In this document: in pieces, positions 24,645 to 33,991 of the stretch
Layout of the letters: the number at the start of each line of letters is the position of its first letter
Numbering within the stretch: the stretch's first letter is position 1
Assembly (NCBI RefSeq): GCF_001591665.1
Contig: NZ_BCVI01000046.1
Location: 1 to 48,447 of the forward strand
Source: Neobacillus soli NBRC 102451
Lineage (GTDB): Bacteria > Bacillota > Bacilli > Bacillales > Cytobacillaceae
Direction of reading: 5' to 3'
DNA: 48,447 nt
Notes under the pieces: generated by a model
What the model saw: only the letters and a program-made list of their open reading frames with translations
Databases searched by the model: none
What the model was told of the DNA's origin: nothing
Program-made: the position numbers and the translations under genes

Positions 24645-26777
24645 TTATTTACTTTTACTCACAAAATACAAATAGGCTTTAATCATGAAATAGCTAACTT
24701 CATCAGGAAGGAGCTCCTTAATTGGCTTTAGGCGATCACGGCCAGCCTCTTCTACAGCCTGGGCTAATAGCGGCATGAATTCAGCAGGAATATGCTTTGA
24801 AAAATCAACTTCTAACCCCTGCTGGGCACATTGAATTAGATGACCTTCCACCGTGCTGACCGCCAAATCTCGCTCGGTGGCCATTTCGTTTATCGAAAAA
24901 TTGTTTTGGTGCAGTTTCAATGTTTCCATATGCGAATCGGTGACCCCAGTTTTCTTGGCTGGCTTCTTTGCCGCTTTCTCAACAGTTACCTGCTCGCTTT
25001 GATAGTCCGGATTGGTTTCGCAGAATTCACGAATGGCATGTATAAATTCAAGGCCATATTTTTTTAGCTTAAGTTCTCCCACACCGCTAACCTGCAAAAA
25101 TTCCTCGCTCGACCTTGGCAGCTTTGCGCACATATCCTTTAAGGCAGCATCGGAAAAAATCACAAACGGCGGTACTTTTTCACTTTCTGCTGCCCGTTTC
25201 CGTACTTCTCTTAATTCCTCAAACAATGGGTCATCCTTGGAAACTTGCTTGACCTGGACAGTTTCTTTGCGGTGAACCTGAGCTTTGCCTAACAAAATAT
25301 CCTTTCCTTTTGGAGAAACAAATAGAGTTGGAAACTGCCCCTGCTCAATCGCAATTAATTCCTGTGAAATCAAGAATTCGATAAAGTCACTGACATCTTT
25401 TGAACTCCTATCCTTCATGATTCCATAGGTTGGGAGCCTATCAAAATGCATTTCTGTTACTTTTTTATTTTTTGAACCCGTTAACACCTGGGCCGTGATT
25501 GTTTTTCCAAACCGCTGCCCCATCCGAATCACACAGGACATCACCATTTGTGCTTCCTTTGTTACGTCAATGCTTGCCCGGGAATCCAAGCAATTGCCAC
25601 ACCTGCCGCAGGCTTCTGTCTCTGTTTCACCAAAATATTTTAAAATATACTCTTGCAGGCATCCTTCTGTATGACAGTAATCGACCATTTGCTGGAGCTT
25701 CTCTAACTCTTGTGTAATCCGGCTTCGATCGCTCGACTGGTCAATTAAAAAGCGCTGAACTTGAACATCCTGGGAGGAATGGATAAGAATACACTCACTA
25801 GGAAGACCATCCCGTCCCGCACGGCCTGCTTCTTGATAATAACTCTCCATATTTTTGGGCTGCTGAAAGTGAACGACGTAGCGGATATTTGATTTGTCGA
25901 TACCCATCCCGAAGGCAGAGGTTGCGACCATTACTGTCGCTTTATCTTCTAAAAACCGTTCCTGCTCACGATTCCGCTCTACATCTCCCATCCCGGCATG
26001 ATACCGAGCGACCTTGATGTTAGCTTTCATCAATCTTTCATAAAGCTGATCGACATTCTTCCTTGTAGCAGCATAAATAATGCCTGCTTCTTTATCATTC
26101 TTTTTGAGATAATCATTTAAAAACTTGAGCCGGTCCTGTCCTTTAACGACAGAAAAGGTTAGATTAACGCGCTCAAACCCGGTGATAATTGTATTCTCTT
26201 CATCAATGTCTAAGGAATCGCAAATATCCTCGCGCACCCTTGGTGTGGCAGTGGCTGTCAAGGCCAGAACAGTCGGCTTTTGCGGCAGACTGGTAACTAA
26301 TTGTTTAATATGCCGATAGCTTGGCCGGAAATCATGCCCCCACTGCGAAATACAGTGCGCCTCGTCGACAGCAACTAAAGGGATATCCATGTTATAAAGG
26401 TCTTCAAGAAATTCGCGTGATTCCAATCGTTCCGGCGCTATGTATAAAAGCTTGTACTTTCCCTCCATCGCTTCATGCATGCGCTGATTTGCCTCGCTGA
26501 AAGTTAGCGAACTATTGATAAATGTTGCTGGAATACCAACTTGATTGAGGGCATCTACCTGGTCCTTCATTAAAGAAATTAATGGGGAAATAACAATTGT
26601 GGTACCTGGAAGAACCAGCGCAGGAATTTGATAGCAGATAGACTTCCCCCCGCCGGTCGGCATGACGGTGATTGTGTTTTCTCCGGATAAAACGGAACGG
26701 ATCGCCTGCTCTTGACCGGTACGAAAGGTGCTATAACCGAAATGTGATTCTAATAATGGCAGTGCTTTTTCAAACAA
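24645..26777 (-). CDS. recQ: ATP-dependent DNA helicase RecQ
   Basis: 710 residues from the TTG at 26777 with AAAGGAGG 7 nt upstream. Superfamily 2 helicase motifs: Q motif FGYSTFRTGQEQAI, motif I MPTGGGKSICYQIPAL, motif II AVDEAHCISQWGHDFR, motif III LTATATPRV, motif V TSAFGMGIDKSNIRYVVH and motif VI YYQEAGRAGRDG. The RQC zinc-binding cysteines are in YCHTEGCLQEYILKYFGE and CGRCGNCLD. An HRDC domain (near 520-595) and a C-terminal helix-turn-helix (INEMATERDLAVSTVEGHL) follow. It unwinds DNA 3'-5' in repair and replication-fork restart. Several Bacillus genomes carry two RecQ-like proteins; this is the longer type. Confidence 0.96.
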   Translation of the reverse strand: MFEKALPLLESHFGYSTFRTGQEQAIRSVLSGENTITVMPTGGGKSICYQIPALVLPGTTIVISPLISLMKDQVDALNQVGIPATFINSSLTFSEANQRMHEAMEGKYKLLYIAPERLESREFLEDLYNMDIPLVAVDEAHCISQWGHDFRPSYRHIKQLVTSLPQKPTVLALTATATPRVREDICDSLDIDEENTIITGFERVNLTFSVVKGQDRLKFLNDYLKKNDKEAGIIYAATRKNVDQLYERLMKANIKVARYHAGMGDVERNREQERFLEDKATVMVATSAFGMGIDKSNIRYVVHFQQPKNMESYYQEAGRAGRDGLPSECILIHSSQDVQVQRFLIDQSSDRSRITQELEKLQQMVDYCHTEGCLQEYILKYFGETETEACGRCGNCLDSRASIDVTKEAQMVMSCVIRMGQRFGKTITAQVLTGSKNKKVTEMHFDRLPTYGIMKDRSSKDVSDFIEFLISQELIAIEQGQFPTLFVSPKGKDILLGKAQVHRKETVQVKQVSKDDPLFEELREVRKRAAESEKVPPFVIFSDAALKDMCAKLPRSSEEFLQVSGVGELKLKKYGLEFIHAIREFCETNPDYQSEQVTVEKAAKKPAKKTGVTDSHMETLKLHQNNFSINEMATERDLAVSTVEGHLIQCAQQGLEVDFSKHIPAEFMPLLAQAVEEAGRDRLKPIKELLPDEVSYFMIKAYLYFVSKSK

Positions 26778-26812
26778 GATACTTCCTCCTTTCAATTTCA
26801 AAACTTACCTCT

Positions 26813-26859
26813 ATTATACCTCTTTTCATTCTATTGTTTGAAAACAAAAGAAGTATAAT
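26813..26859. promoter_or_regulatory. Divergent promoter region of recQ and TraB-family gene
   Basis: Two TATAAT hexamers face away from each other: one on the minus strand at 26813-26818 toward recQ, one on the plus strand at 26854-26859 toward the TraB gene. Each -35 region is a weak match. Confidence 0.5.
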
Positions 26860-26909
26860 AGAATTATTTCGAGGAAATATTGAAGGAATAAAGGAGTGTG
26901 CATTTTGCC

Positions 26910-27806
26910 TTGAAACGTTTATTAATCACCACGTTTACGGTCTGTACATGTTTATTTCTTGTTAGTTGTTCCATTACAGCAAATCAAGCAAGAAAAGAAG
27001 CAACGATTGATGTGAAGTGGCCCTTTTACAAAATCGAAAAAAACCATCACTATATGTATTTGCTAGGTACCATTCATATTGGAAAAAATGAAATGTACCC
27101 CTTTTCTAAAAAAATTGAGCAGGCTGTCAAGGAATCAGAGTTTCTGGTAACAGAAACGGATGCCATTGGCTTAAACGATGGAGAATATCAACAATCAGTC
27201 AATAAAGATATGTATTTTCTAAAAGATAATGAAAGCTTAAATGATTATTTATCTAAGGATGCACAGGCTGTTTTGAAAAAGAGAGCAAAAGAGTATAACC
27301 TTGATTATCAATCACTACAGGAATATAAGTTGTGGTTTGTGGTAAGTTTATTTTTAAACGCAGGTATTGATGATTTATCAGCAGCTAATGGTGTTGATCA
27401 AAAAATAACTGAGTTAGCGAATACCAATTATTTAACAAACAAATATCTTGAAACACCAAAATTCCAAATTGAAGCATTACAACGGGTTTATTCCGAGAAT
27501 GAAGCAGATAAGGTGATCAAGCAAATTCCCTCATTAAAAGAATCCAAACGGCAGCTTTCGGAATTATATATGGATTATGTCCGAGGAAAAATAATTAATG
27601 ATGAATCAGCAGATGACTTTGAAAAGAAGCAAAATAAAATTCTTGTTGAGGATAGAAATAAAACTTGGATGAAAAAGTTTGAAGCCTATATAAGCAGCGG
27701 TAATATTTATTTTGTGGCCGTCGGGTTTGGACACTTAGAGGGTGAACATGGCATACTCGCCCTCTTTGAGAAAAATGGCTACGAAATCAAAAAAGTTATA
27801 GAATAG
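26910..27806 (+). CDS. TraB/GumN family lipoprotein
   Basis: 298 residues from TTG 26910; the GTG at 26898 lies almost on the AAGGAG site and is less likely. The signal peptide MKRLLITTFTVCTCLFLVSC ends in a lipobox, so the protein should be attached outside the membrane. The TraB/PrgY/GumN fold shows the GTIH motif in YLLGTIHIGKNEMYPF, a downstream FLVTETD, and the second motif VAVGFGHLEGEHGIL. The family includes PrgY, which reduces pheromone activity in Enterococcus, and erythromycin-esterase-like metal hydrolases. A peptide or pheromone degrading role is possible but not shown. A HAD phosphatase gene follows after 8 nt. Confidence 0.85.
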   Translation: MKRLLITTFTVCTCLFLVSCSITANQARKEATIDVKWPFYKIEKNHHYMYLLGTIHIGKNEMYPFSKKIEQAVKESEFLVTETDAIGLNDGEYQQSVNKDMYFLKDNESLNDYLSKDAQAVLKKRAKEYNLDYQSLQEYKLWFVVSLFLNAGIDDLSAANGVDQKITELANTNYLTNKYLETPKFQIEALQRVYSENEADKVIKQIPSLKESKRQLSELYMDYVRGKIINDESADDFEKKQNKILVEDRNKTWMKKFEAYISSGNIYFVAVGFGHLEGEHGILALFEKNGYEIKKVIE

Positions 27807-27814
27807 AGGTAATT

Positions 27815-28459
27815 ATGGCGATTAAGGCAGTGATATTTGATTTCGATGGAACCATTATTGATACAGAAACAATTTGGTTCCACGTTTTTAAGGAATTGGT
27901 AAAGGAGGAATTCGAAATAGATTTGCCTCTAGAGGAATTTGCGAAGAGTATCGGCACGACTGATGAAGTTTTTTTTCAATACATTGAAATACAAACTGGA
28001 ATGAAAATAGATCCTCAAGAAATAAATCAATTAGCAAATGAACGCTTTTTAGAAAAAAGAGGCATTTTAGAGATTCGTGAGGGAGTAAAGGAAAAATTGG
28101 ATGAAGCTAAGGACCTTGGATATAAGATTGGGCTTGCTTCAAGTTCATCTAGGGAGTGGGTAGAAGGGTTCCTTAGACAATTTGAACTTTGGGATTATTT
28201 CTCCGTGATTAAAACAAGCGAAGATGTGGATAAGGTTAAACCGGATCCTACTCTTTATCTAAAGGCTTTGGAAGCATTACAAGTTGAACCGCATGAGGCC
28301 TTAGCTATCGAAGATTCGCTAAATGGAGCAGCCGCAGCGATTGATGCGGGGATCAAATGCATCGTTATCCCGAATCAAGTGACAGCCTTTTTAAACTTTC
28401 ATGAAAAAACAATTCGGTCTGAAACATTTGGTGATTTTAGCTTTAAACAGATAAATTAA
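27815..28459 (+). CDS. HAD-superfamily phosphatase / beta-phosphoglucomutase-like (YhcW-like)
   Basis: 214 residues. HAD motifs are complete: motif I FDFDGTIIDTET with nucleophile Asp9 and acid Asp11, motif II LASSSSREWVEG, motif III KVKPDPTLY and motif IV AIEDSLNGAAAAIDAG. The helical cap sits between motifs I and II (type C1), as in beta-phosphoglucomutase and YhcW. It probably removes phosphate from a sugar phosphate or nucleotide in the cytoplasm; the substrate is not evident. It follows the TraB gene after 8 nt, so they likely share a transcript. Confidence 0.9.
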   Translation: MAIKAVIFDFDGTIIDTETIWFHVFKELVKEEFEIDLPLEEFAKSIGTTDEVFFQYIEIQTGMKIDPQEINQLANERFLEKRGILEIREGVKEKLDEAKDLGYKIGLASSSSREWVEGFLRQFELWDYFSVIKTSEDVDKVKPDPTLYLKALEALQVEPHEALAIEDSLNGAAAAIDAGIKCIVIPNQVTAFLNFHEKTIRSETFGDFSFKQIN

Positions 28460-28480
28460 AACCCGGAAAAAGCGCCACCC

Positions 28481-28514
28481 AAAAAGTAGACTGCCGATTT
28501 CTCCTCGGCAGTCT
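28481..28514 (-). terminator. Terminator of CoA-transferase operon
   Basis: AGACTGCCGA and TCGGCAGTCT form a 10-bp stem; on the minus strand it is followed by ACTTTTT. It may also stop the convergent plus-strand transcript, though without a U tract. Confidence 0.85.
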
Positions 28515-28524
28515 GATCTCTCTA

Positions 28525-29625
28525 TTATATCAGGATATTATTTAATATCTCATCTTTATGCTCGTCTTTTTTGGGCGGGGCTGCCATTGATTGCAGTTCT
28601 AGGTCACTGTGCATTTTGACTTGGTAATCACCCCAGGAAGAAGCAAATATAAGCTCCTTCTCTTTAAAATAGGGATTCTCGTTTAGTTCCCCTACTTCAA
28701 GCACTGGCGCCATGCAGCAATCTACCTTTTGCGCAAACTCAGTCCACTCATAGAAGCTTTTACTTTTAAAAAGGGCTGTTACTTCTTGAAAAACAGGGTT
28801 GGACTCTGCTGTTTTGGAAAAATGAGCCTCTATCCAATCTTCGCGTCCGTGTGCCATACAAAAATTTTGCCAGAATTTTGGCTCCAGTGCTCCCAAGCTA
28901 ATATATCTGCCTTCCATTGATTCATAGATGGCGTATGAAATAATGCTTCCGTTTAGGACATTAATGCCGGTCCCCTCGCCAGTTTCTTTTTCAACCATAA
29001 CGTGATTACCAAGCAATGATACCAACTGATCTGTGATAGAAATAGAATGATAGCTTCCTTGTCCGGTCAAAAATCGGGAAACAAGCCCCGCAAGAATCCG
29101 TTCATTAGCAGCAAACCCACCCAGATAATCTGCCATTGTAATTGATGGATGAATTGGTTTTCCTAGATTATCTTTGAGTTGTGCCAAAACTCCGCTTAAA
29201 GCCATATAATTGAGGTCATGATTGCCAAGCTTACTTAAAGACCCCGTCTGGCCATAGCCGGAAATGGAACAGTAGACGATATCGTACTTAACTTTTCGAA
29301 CCGCCTCATATCCCAGTCCCAGTTTCTCCATGACACCTGGTCTGAAGCTTTCAAGGACCACATCGGCAGTGGCAATTAGTTTTAGCGCTATTTCTAAGTC
29401 TTCTTTTTCCTTCAAATTTAGAGCAATGCTATTTTTCTGGCGATTGTTTGCTAGAAAGACAAGCCCTGTTCCCGCTTTTGAAATCCCTGTATTCCTGGCT
29501 GGGTCCCCGCTGGGCGGCTCAACCTTGATGATTTCCGCACCCAACTCTGCTAGTCGTAACGTGGCATACGGACCGGGAAGATAGTTTGTAAAATCAATGA
29601 CTTTAACACCTTTTAACATAATCAA
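28525..29625 (-). CDS. CaiB/BaiF family III CoA-transferase / alpha-methylacyl-CoA racemase-like
   Basis: 366 residues. The N-terminal motif VKVIDFTNYLPGPYATLRLAELGAEIIKVEPPSGDPAR is the classical family III signature. NNRQKNSIALNLKEKED and VVLESFRPGVMEKLGLGYE follow, and the catalytic Asp is likely that in SITMADYLGG. Members either transfer CoA between acids or racemise 2-methylacyl-CoA. Next to acyl-CoA synthetase, thiolase and acyl-CoA dehydrogenase genes, a racemase that prepares methyl-branched acyl-CoA for oxidation, or a CoA transferase for a dicarboxylate, would both fit. It follows the ligase gene after 9 nt. Confidence 0.88.
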   Translation of the reverse strand: MIMLKGVKVIDFTNYLPGPYATLRLAELGAEIIKVEPPSGDPARNTGISKAGTGLVFLANNRQKNSIALNLKEKEDLEIALKLIATADVVLESFRPGVMEKLGLGYEAVRKVKYDIVYCSISGYGQTGSLSKLGNHDLNYMALSGVLAQLKDNLGKPIHPSITMADYLGGFAANERILAGLVSRFLTGQGSYHSISITDQLVSLLGNHVMVEKETGEGTGINVLNGSIISYAIYESMEGRYISLGALEPKFWQNFCMAHGREDWIEAHFSKTAESNPVFQEVTALFKSKSFYEWTEFAQKVDCCMAPVLEVGELNENPYFKEKELIFASSWGDYQVKMHSDLELQSMAAPPKKDEHKDEILNNILI

Positions 29626-29634
29626 AACCCTTCC

Positions 29635-31209
29635 TTACGCATTGGTTGAGCCTGGGGTAAAAAGCTCCTCGAGTTGTTTCCTTAGGACAAATTTCATAAT
29701 TTTCCCACTCGCATTACGCGGCAATGCCTCACAGAAAACGTATTTCCGCGGACGTTTATAATTTGCAAGCTTATCACTGTCTTTGCAGTATTCATCCAAA
29801 TCTTGTTCCGTTATTTTCGGGTCCTTTTTCACAACAAATGCTGTCACGGTTTCGCCCCAGCGATCATCAGGCTGACCAACAATAGCAACATCTAGGACAC
29901 CTTCATGGCCATGCAAAATGTCTTCGACTTCCCTTGGGTAAATGTTCTCCCCTCCGCTAATAATCATATCGTCGACACGATCATTGACAAAAAGATAACC
30001 ATCTTCATCGAGGTAACCAATGTCCCCAGAATGGTACCAGCCTTTATAGAGTGCTTTTTCCGTTGCTTCTTCGCGATTGAAATAACCAATCATCATACAT
30101 GGGCCTTGAACGATGATTTCTCCCGTTTCCCCGGTTGCGACAACATCGTCGGGCTCCGATGGACCATCTTCCCTTGTGCGAACAACCCGGATATCATGAC
30201 TTAAAGCTGCCTGACCAGCGGAGCCTGCTTTTCTCAGCTGATCAGTTTCCGAAAGAAAGGTAATCGCTGGACCCATTTCCGTCATCCCATAGGCTTGAAT
30301 CAAGGAGATGCCTAGGCGGTCATGGAGAGCATGAACGAGCGATGGTGCCATGGGTGCTGCTCCGTATAAACCAAGCTTCAGACTGGAAAGATCATACTGA
30401 CCTAGGTCCTCTTGAAGAATCATATTCCACATCGTTGGTGCTGCAAATAATTTTGTGATTCTCTCTTGTTCAAATAATTGGAGGATGGCTTTTGGGTTAA
30501 ATTGATGCAAAATGACATTGCTCGCACCTGCATGCACCCGTGGCAGAAAGGCACAATGAAGTTCTGCACAATGGAACATTGGTGCCGTCACAAGACCAAC
30601 GTCTTCTGCTTCTAGCTTTTCAGCAGCAATACAAAGGACACTTTGGTCCACCATATTGCGATGGCTATGCATGACTCCTTTTGGCCTTCCTGTTGTCCCG
30701 CTTGTATAGATAAACGCGTAGATATCGTTCTCATGAACTTCAATTTTCAAATCATCAGTTGATGCGGCAGTGACATTTGCCTGATAGCTGGCGGCGTATT
30801 CCGGTTTTTCCTCATCAATGAACCAGAAGGCGATTTTATCAAAGCGCTTTTCTATCGCCGCGATGACGGGCTCCAATGCTTTTTCAAAAAGAACCACCTT
30901 TGGGCCGGCATCAGATAAAATATAGGCTACCTCCTCAGGCATTAAGCGAAAATTAATCGGATTGAAGACAGCACCGATTTTTGCACAGGCAAAGAAGGCA
31001 GTCCCTAATTCTTCGGTGTTAAACATAAATGTGGAAACGCGGTCGCCTTTTTTCACGCCCTCATTTAAAAGGGCATTGGCAAGCCGGTTGACCTGTTCGC
31101 TCCACTCTTTGTACGTATAGCGGACATTTTTTCGTACGTCATAGATGGCTTCCTTGTTTGGATGTTTTTTCACCGTTAAATCAAAGATTTTACCGATTGT
31201 CGTGGTCAT
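29635..31209 (-). CDS. Acyl-CoA synthetase (AMP-forming)
   Basis: 524 residues from ATG 31209 (GGAGGCG upstream); the frame runs on to 31302 without a ribosome site. The ANL-family motifs are clear: P-loop-like YTSGTTGRPKGVMHSHRN, AYGMTEMGPA, YKGWYHSGDIGYLDEDGYLFVNDR and the PRNASGKIMKF lysine motif at the C-terminus. It activates a carboxylic acid to acyl-CoA through an acyl-adenylate. Size and context (family III CoA transferase, thiolase, ACAD) suggest a medium/long-chain or branched acid. It is the second such enzyme here; the other starts at 35650. Confidence 0.92.
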   Translation of the reverse strand: MTTTIGKIFDLTVKKHPNKEAIYDVRKNVRYTYKEWSEQVNRLANALLNEGVKKGDRVSTFMFNTEELGTAFFACAKIGAVFNPINFRLMPEEVAYILSDAGPKVVLFEKALEPVIAAIEKRFDKIAFWFIDEEKPEYAASYQANVTAASTDDLKIEVHENDIYAFIYTSGTTGRPKGVMHSHRNMVDQSVLCIAAEKLEAEDVGLVTAPMFHCAELHCAFLPRVHAGASNVILHQFNPKAILQLFEQERITKLFAAPTMWNMILQEDLGQYDLSSLKLGLYGAAPMAPSLVHALHDRLGISLIQAYGMTEMGPAITFLSETDQLRKAGSAGQAALSHDIRVVRTREDGPSEPDDVVATGETGEIIVQGPCMMIGYFNREEATEKALYKGWYHSGDIGYLDEDGYLFVNDRVDDMIISGGENIYPREVEDILHGHEGVLDVAIVGQPDDRWGETVTAFVVKKDPKITEQDLDEYCKDSDKLANYKRPRKYVFCEALPRNASGKIMKFVLRKQLEELFTPGSTNA

Positions 31210-31420
31210 TGAATCGCCTCCAATTTTTGATTTGAGGGCAATCGGTGGTGGTCGAATGCCTTCATTAATTCCGAAGAGTATTTTTAGAAAAAACTCGAGC
31301 AAAAGAACGAGTTTTGCTTAAAATAAACTCACTTATTAGGAATTTGTTTCTTTTTACGGCCAAACCCGATTGGAACCGCTAATCCGTACCAATTTCTGAT
31401 AGTTTTCAGCCATATTCCGG

Positions 31421-31517
31421 TTTACTCGCGAATTTTTTCGGTTTACCCGCGAATTTGAACTCTTTACTCGCGAATTTCACCATTTTACTCGCGAATTTCA
31501 GCATTTTATTCGCGAAT
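31421..31517. repeat. Array of five TTTACTCGCGAAT repeats, exact 21-bp period
   Basis: Copies start at 31421, 31442, 31463, 31484 and 31505, each 21 bp apart. Sequences are TTTACTCGCGAAT (three), TTTACCCGCGAAT and TTTATTCGCGAAT. The array begins 46 bp beyond the thiolase stop codon in the 353-nt gap before the synthetase gene. Because 21 bp is seven codons, the minus strand fortuitously encodes a FASK heptad ORF. The remainder of the gap is AT-rich with no recognised feature. Confidence 0.9.
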
Positions 31518-31562
31518 CCGTTTTTATCAGGCAGGCAACCCAATCTAAGTGGGTAAACAATA

Positions 31563-32720
31563 TTAGTCCAAACGCTCAATAATCGTCGCGTTTGCCATGC
31601 CGTGGCCTTCGCACATCGTTTGCAATCCGTAACGTCCGCCGGTGCGTTCAAGTTCGTGCATCATTGTTACCATTAACCGCGCGCCGCTGCCGCCTAATGG
31701 GTGACCGAGTGCAATCGCCCCGCCGTTCGGATTGAGCTTTGAAGGGTCAGCACCAGTCTCTTTCAACCAGGCAAGCGGGACAGGTGCAAAAGCTTCATTG
31801 ACTTCGAATACATCGATATCGTCCATAGAGAGACCTGATTTTGCCAACGCCTTTTGTGTCGCCGGAATCGGTCCTGTCAGCATTAAGGTTGGATCTGAGC
31901 CAACGACTACGCGGGTATGGACACGGAAGCGCGGCTTAAGACCAAGCTCCTCTGCTTTCTCGCGGGACATGAGTAATAATGCTCCTGCCCCATCACTTAT
32001 TTGGCTGGAGTTTCCGGCATGAATGATTCCGTCTTCTTTAAAAGGGGGCTTTAGGGCTGACAACGCTTCCAACGATGTCCCTTTTCTTGGACCGGAATCA
32101 TCCTTGATAACAGCAGTTGTTCCATCAGTCAGTGTTACTTCCAGTGGAAAAATCTCTCTCGCAAAGTAACCTTCCTCTTGTGCCTTTAATGCCTTTTGAT
32201 GGCTTTCTAGTGAAAATTGATCGAGCTCTTCACGGGTAAAGCCGTAGTTTTCAGCAATCCGCTCAGCCGATAGTCCTTGATGAATCATTTCGTACTTCGA
32301 CCTTAAATTTGGACTAAAAGGTTCTTCTGCGCCTTTATAGTTTGATCCCATTGGAACACGGGACATGCTTTCCACACCACCGGCAATCACCACGTCCATA
32401 TCACCGGCAAGAATCGCTTGGGCAGCAAAATGAACCGCCTGCTGGCTGGAGCCGCATTGGCGGTCAATCGTAGTCCCCGGAACTTCAATTGGGAAGCCGG
32501 CAATTAACGCCGCAACCCTGGCAATATCTCCTGCCTGTTCGCCCGCTTGGGTAACGCAGCCTAAAATAACATCCTCAACAACCGCGGGGTCAATCCCGGC
32601 GCGGTTAACCAATTCTTTTAATGTCAGAGCTGCCAAGTCATCGGGACGGATATCCTTTAATACGCCATTTCTTCTTCCTACTGGGGTACGAACACCCTCG
32701 ACAATTACTACCTCACGCAT
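31563..32720 (-). CDS. Thiolase (acetyl-CoA acyltransferase)
   Basis: 385 residues. The nucleophilic Cys is in IDRQCGSSQQAVHFAAQ (about Cys89). NPNGGAIALGHPLGGSGARL holds the catalytic His, and the second Cys lies in TMCEGHGMANATI near the end. VNEAFAPVPLAWLKETG is the CoA-pocket signature. Type I/II thiolases catalyse the last step of beta-oxidation, releasing acetyl- or propionyl-CoA, or the reverse condensation. The neighbouring acyl-CoA dehydrogenase gene ends 18 nt upstream, which favours a catabolic role. No enoyl-CoA hydratase gene is in the window. Confidence 0.94.
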   Translation of the reverse strand: MREVVIVEGVRTPVGRRNGVLKDIRPDDLAALTLKELVNRAGIDPAVVEDVILGCVTQAGEQAGDIARVAALIAGFPIEVPGTTIDRQCGSSQQAVHFAAQAILAGDMDVVIAGGVESMSRVPMGSNYKGAEEPFSPNLRSKYEMIHQGLSAERIAENYGFTREELDQFSLESHQKALKAQEEGYFAREIFPLEVTLTDGTTAVIKDDSGPRKGTSLEALSALKPPFKEDGIIHAGNSSQISDGAGALLLMSREKAEELGLKPRFRVHTRVVVGSDPTLMLTGPIPATQKALAKSGLSMDDIDVFEVNEAFAPVPLAWLKETGADPSKLNPNGGAIALGHPLGGSGARLMVTMMHELERTGGRYGLQTMCEGHGMANATIIERLD

Positions 32721-32738
32721 ATTAATTTTCCCTACTTT

Positions 32739-33884
32739 CTATAAACCTAGATTTTTTGCAATAATGGTTTTCATAATTTCATTGGTTCCGGCGTAAATGC
32801 TGGAAACAGGTATATCCCTGAAGCGTCTGGCAATCTCGTATTCTTCCATATAGCCGTAGCCGCCATGAAGCTGCATACATTCCGCCGCGATTCTTTTTGC
32901 AATATCAGTCAGTTTCCATTTTGCCATCGAGACTTTCGTAACGACATTTTTCCCTTCCATATGCTCGGCAATTAATTGGTCCAAGAATACTCTGCCCATT
33001 TCAATGTCGGTAGCCATTTCGACAATTTTAAATTGGGTATTTTGGAATTGACCGATAGGTTTTCCAAACGCTTCCCGGCTTTTTACATAGTCAAGAGTCA
33101 TTTTCAGCATCACTTCCGACGCCGTTTGCGCCCCAATCGCAACAAGGAGCCGTTCCTGTTGGAGTTTTTCCATTAAATAAAGAAAGCCTTTGCCTTCCTC
33201 TCCAAGTAAGTTTTCTTTCGGAACCTTGCAATCTTCAAAAATCAATTCGGCTGTATCCTGGCAATGAAGACCGACCTTGTTTAGCTTTCTTCCTCTGGAA
33301 AATCCGGGAGTGTCTCTTTCGATGACGAGCAGACTGACACCTTTATGCTTCGGTACGGCATTTGTGTCCGTCTTAACTGCGACAAGGACAAGGTCGGATT
33401 GGATGCCATTTGTGATGAATGTCTTTGCCCCATTGACAATATAGTGGCTGCCTTCCAGCTTGGCGGTTGTCTTAATGTTGGCGAGGTCGGAGCCTGTACC
33501 AGGTTCCGTCATCGCGATGGCGGTAATGATTTCACCCGTGACACACTTTGGCAGCCAACGATGTTTCTGTTCGTCTGTCCCGTAAGAGGTGATGTAAGGA
33601 ACAACGATATCATTGTGAAGCCCAATTCCAATTAACCCCGAGCCCACCCGTTCCAGCTCCTCATTGATAACAACAGCAAATCCCCAATCTACTTCACTTC
33701 CGCCATATTTCTCATCGATATCCGGACATAGAAAGCCTTGTTCCCCCATCTTCTTCCAAAAGGAGCGGGGAATCATCCGTTGCTCCTCCCACTGATCATA
33801 AAAGGGATATGCTTCTTTTTCCAAAAACTTTCTTAGTGACTGGCGAAAAATTTCGTGGTCTTCGTTTAGGTATGGATGTTTCAT
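32739..33884 (-). CDS. Acyl-CoA dehydrogenase, LCAD/IVD-type active site
   Basis: 381 residues, the standard ACAD length. FAD-binding and signature segments are AIAMTEPGTGSDLANIKTTA, NGAKTFITNG and REAFGKPIGQFQNTQFKIVEMAT near 270-290, with QLHGGYGYMEEYEIARRFRD near the end. At the position where medium-chain enzymes have the base in YEGT, this protein has YAGTNEIM. The Glu of LQQERLLVA (Glu244) matches the helix-G base of long-chain and isovaleryl-CoA dehydrogenases. It should oxidise acyl-CoA to enoyl-CoA using an electron-transfer flavoprotein not encoded here. The gene lies between acyl-CoA synthetase and thiolase genes on the same strand. Confidence 0.93.
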   Translation of the reverse strand: MKHPYLNEDHEIFRQSLRKFLEKEAYPFYDQWEEQRMIPRSFWKKMGEQGFLCPDIDEKYGGSEVDWGFAVVINEELERVGSGLIGIGLHNDIVVPYITSYGTDEQKHRWLPKCVTGEIITAIAMTEPGTGSDLANIKTTAKLEGSHYIVNGAKTFITNGIQSDLVLVAVKTDTNAVPKHKGVSLLVIERDTPGFSRGRKLNKVGLHCQDTAELIFEDCKVPKENLLGEEGKGFLYLMEKLQQERLLVAIGAQTASEVMLKMTLDYVKSREAFGKPIGQFQNTQFKIVEMATDIEMGRVFLDQLIAEHMEGKNVVTKVSMAKWKLTDIAKRIAAECMQLHGGYGYMEEYEIARRFRDIPVSSIYAGTNEIMKTIIAKNLGL

Positions 33885-33991
33885 GTTACATTACCTCACT
33901 TTTTAATGGAGACGCTTTCGAAAATAGTATTTTAAAAGGCTACTTGGTCTATTTCTGCTGCTTTGAGAGTCTCTTCCGAAAACTTCTAATG

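Noticed and set aside
31406..31651. 81-residue lysine-rich ORF with FASK repeats as a real gene
   Set aside because: It overlaps the thiolase end in another frame, has no ribosome site, and its repeats follow from the 21-bp DNA period.
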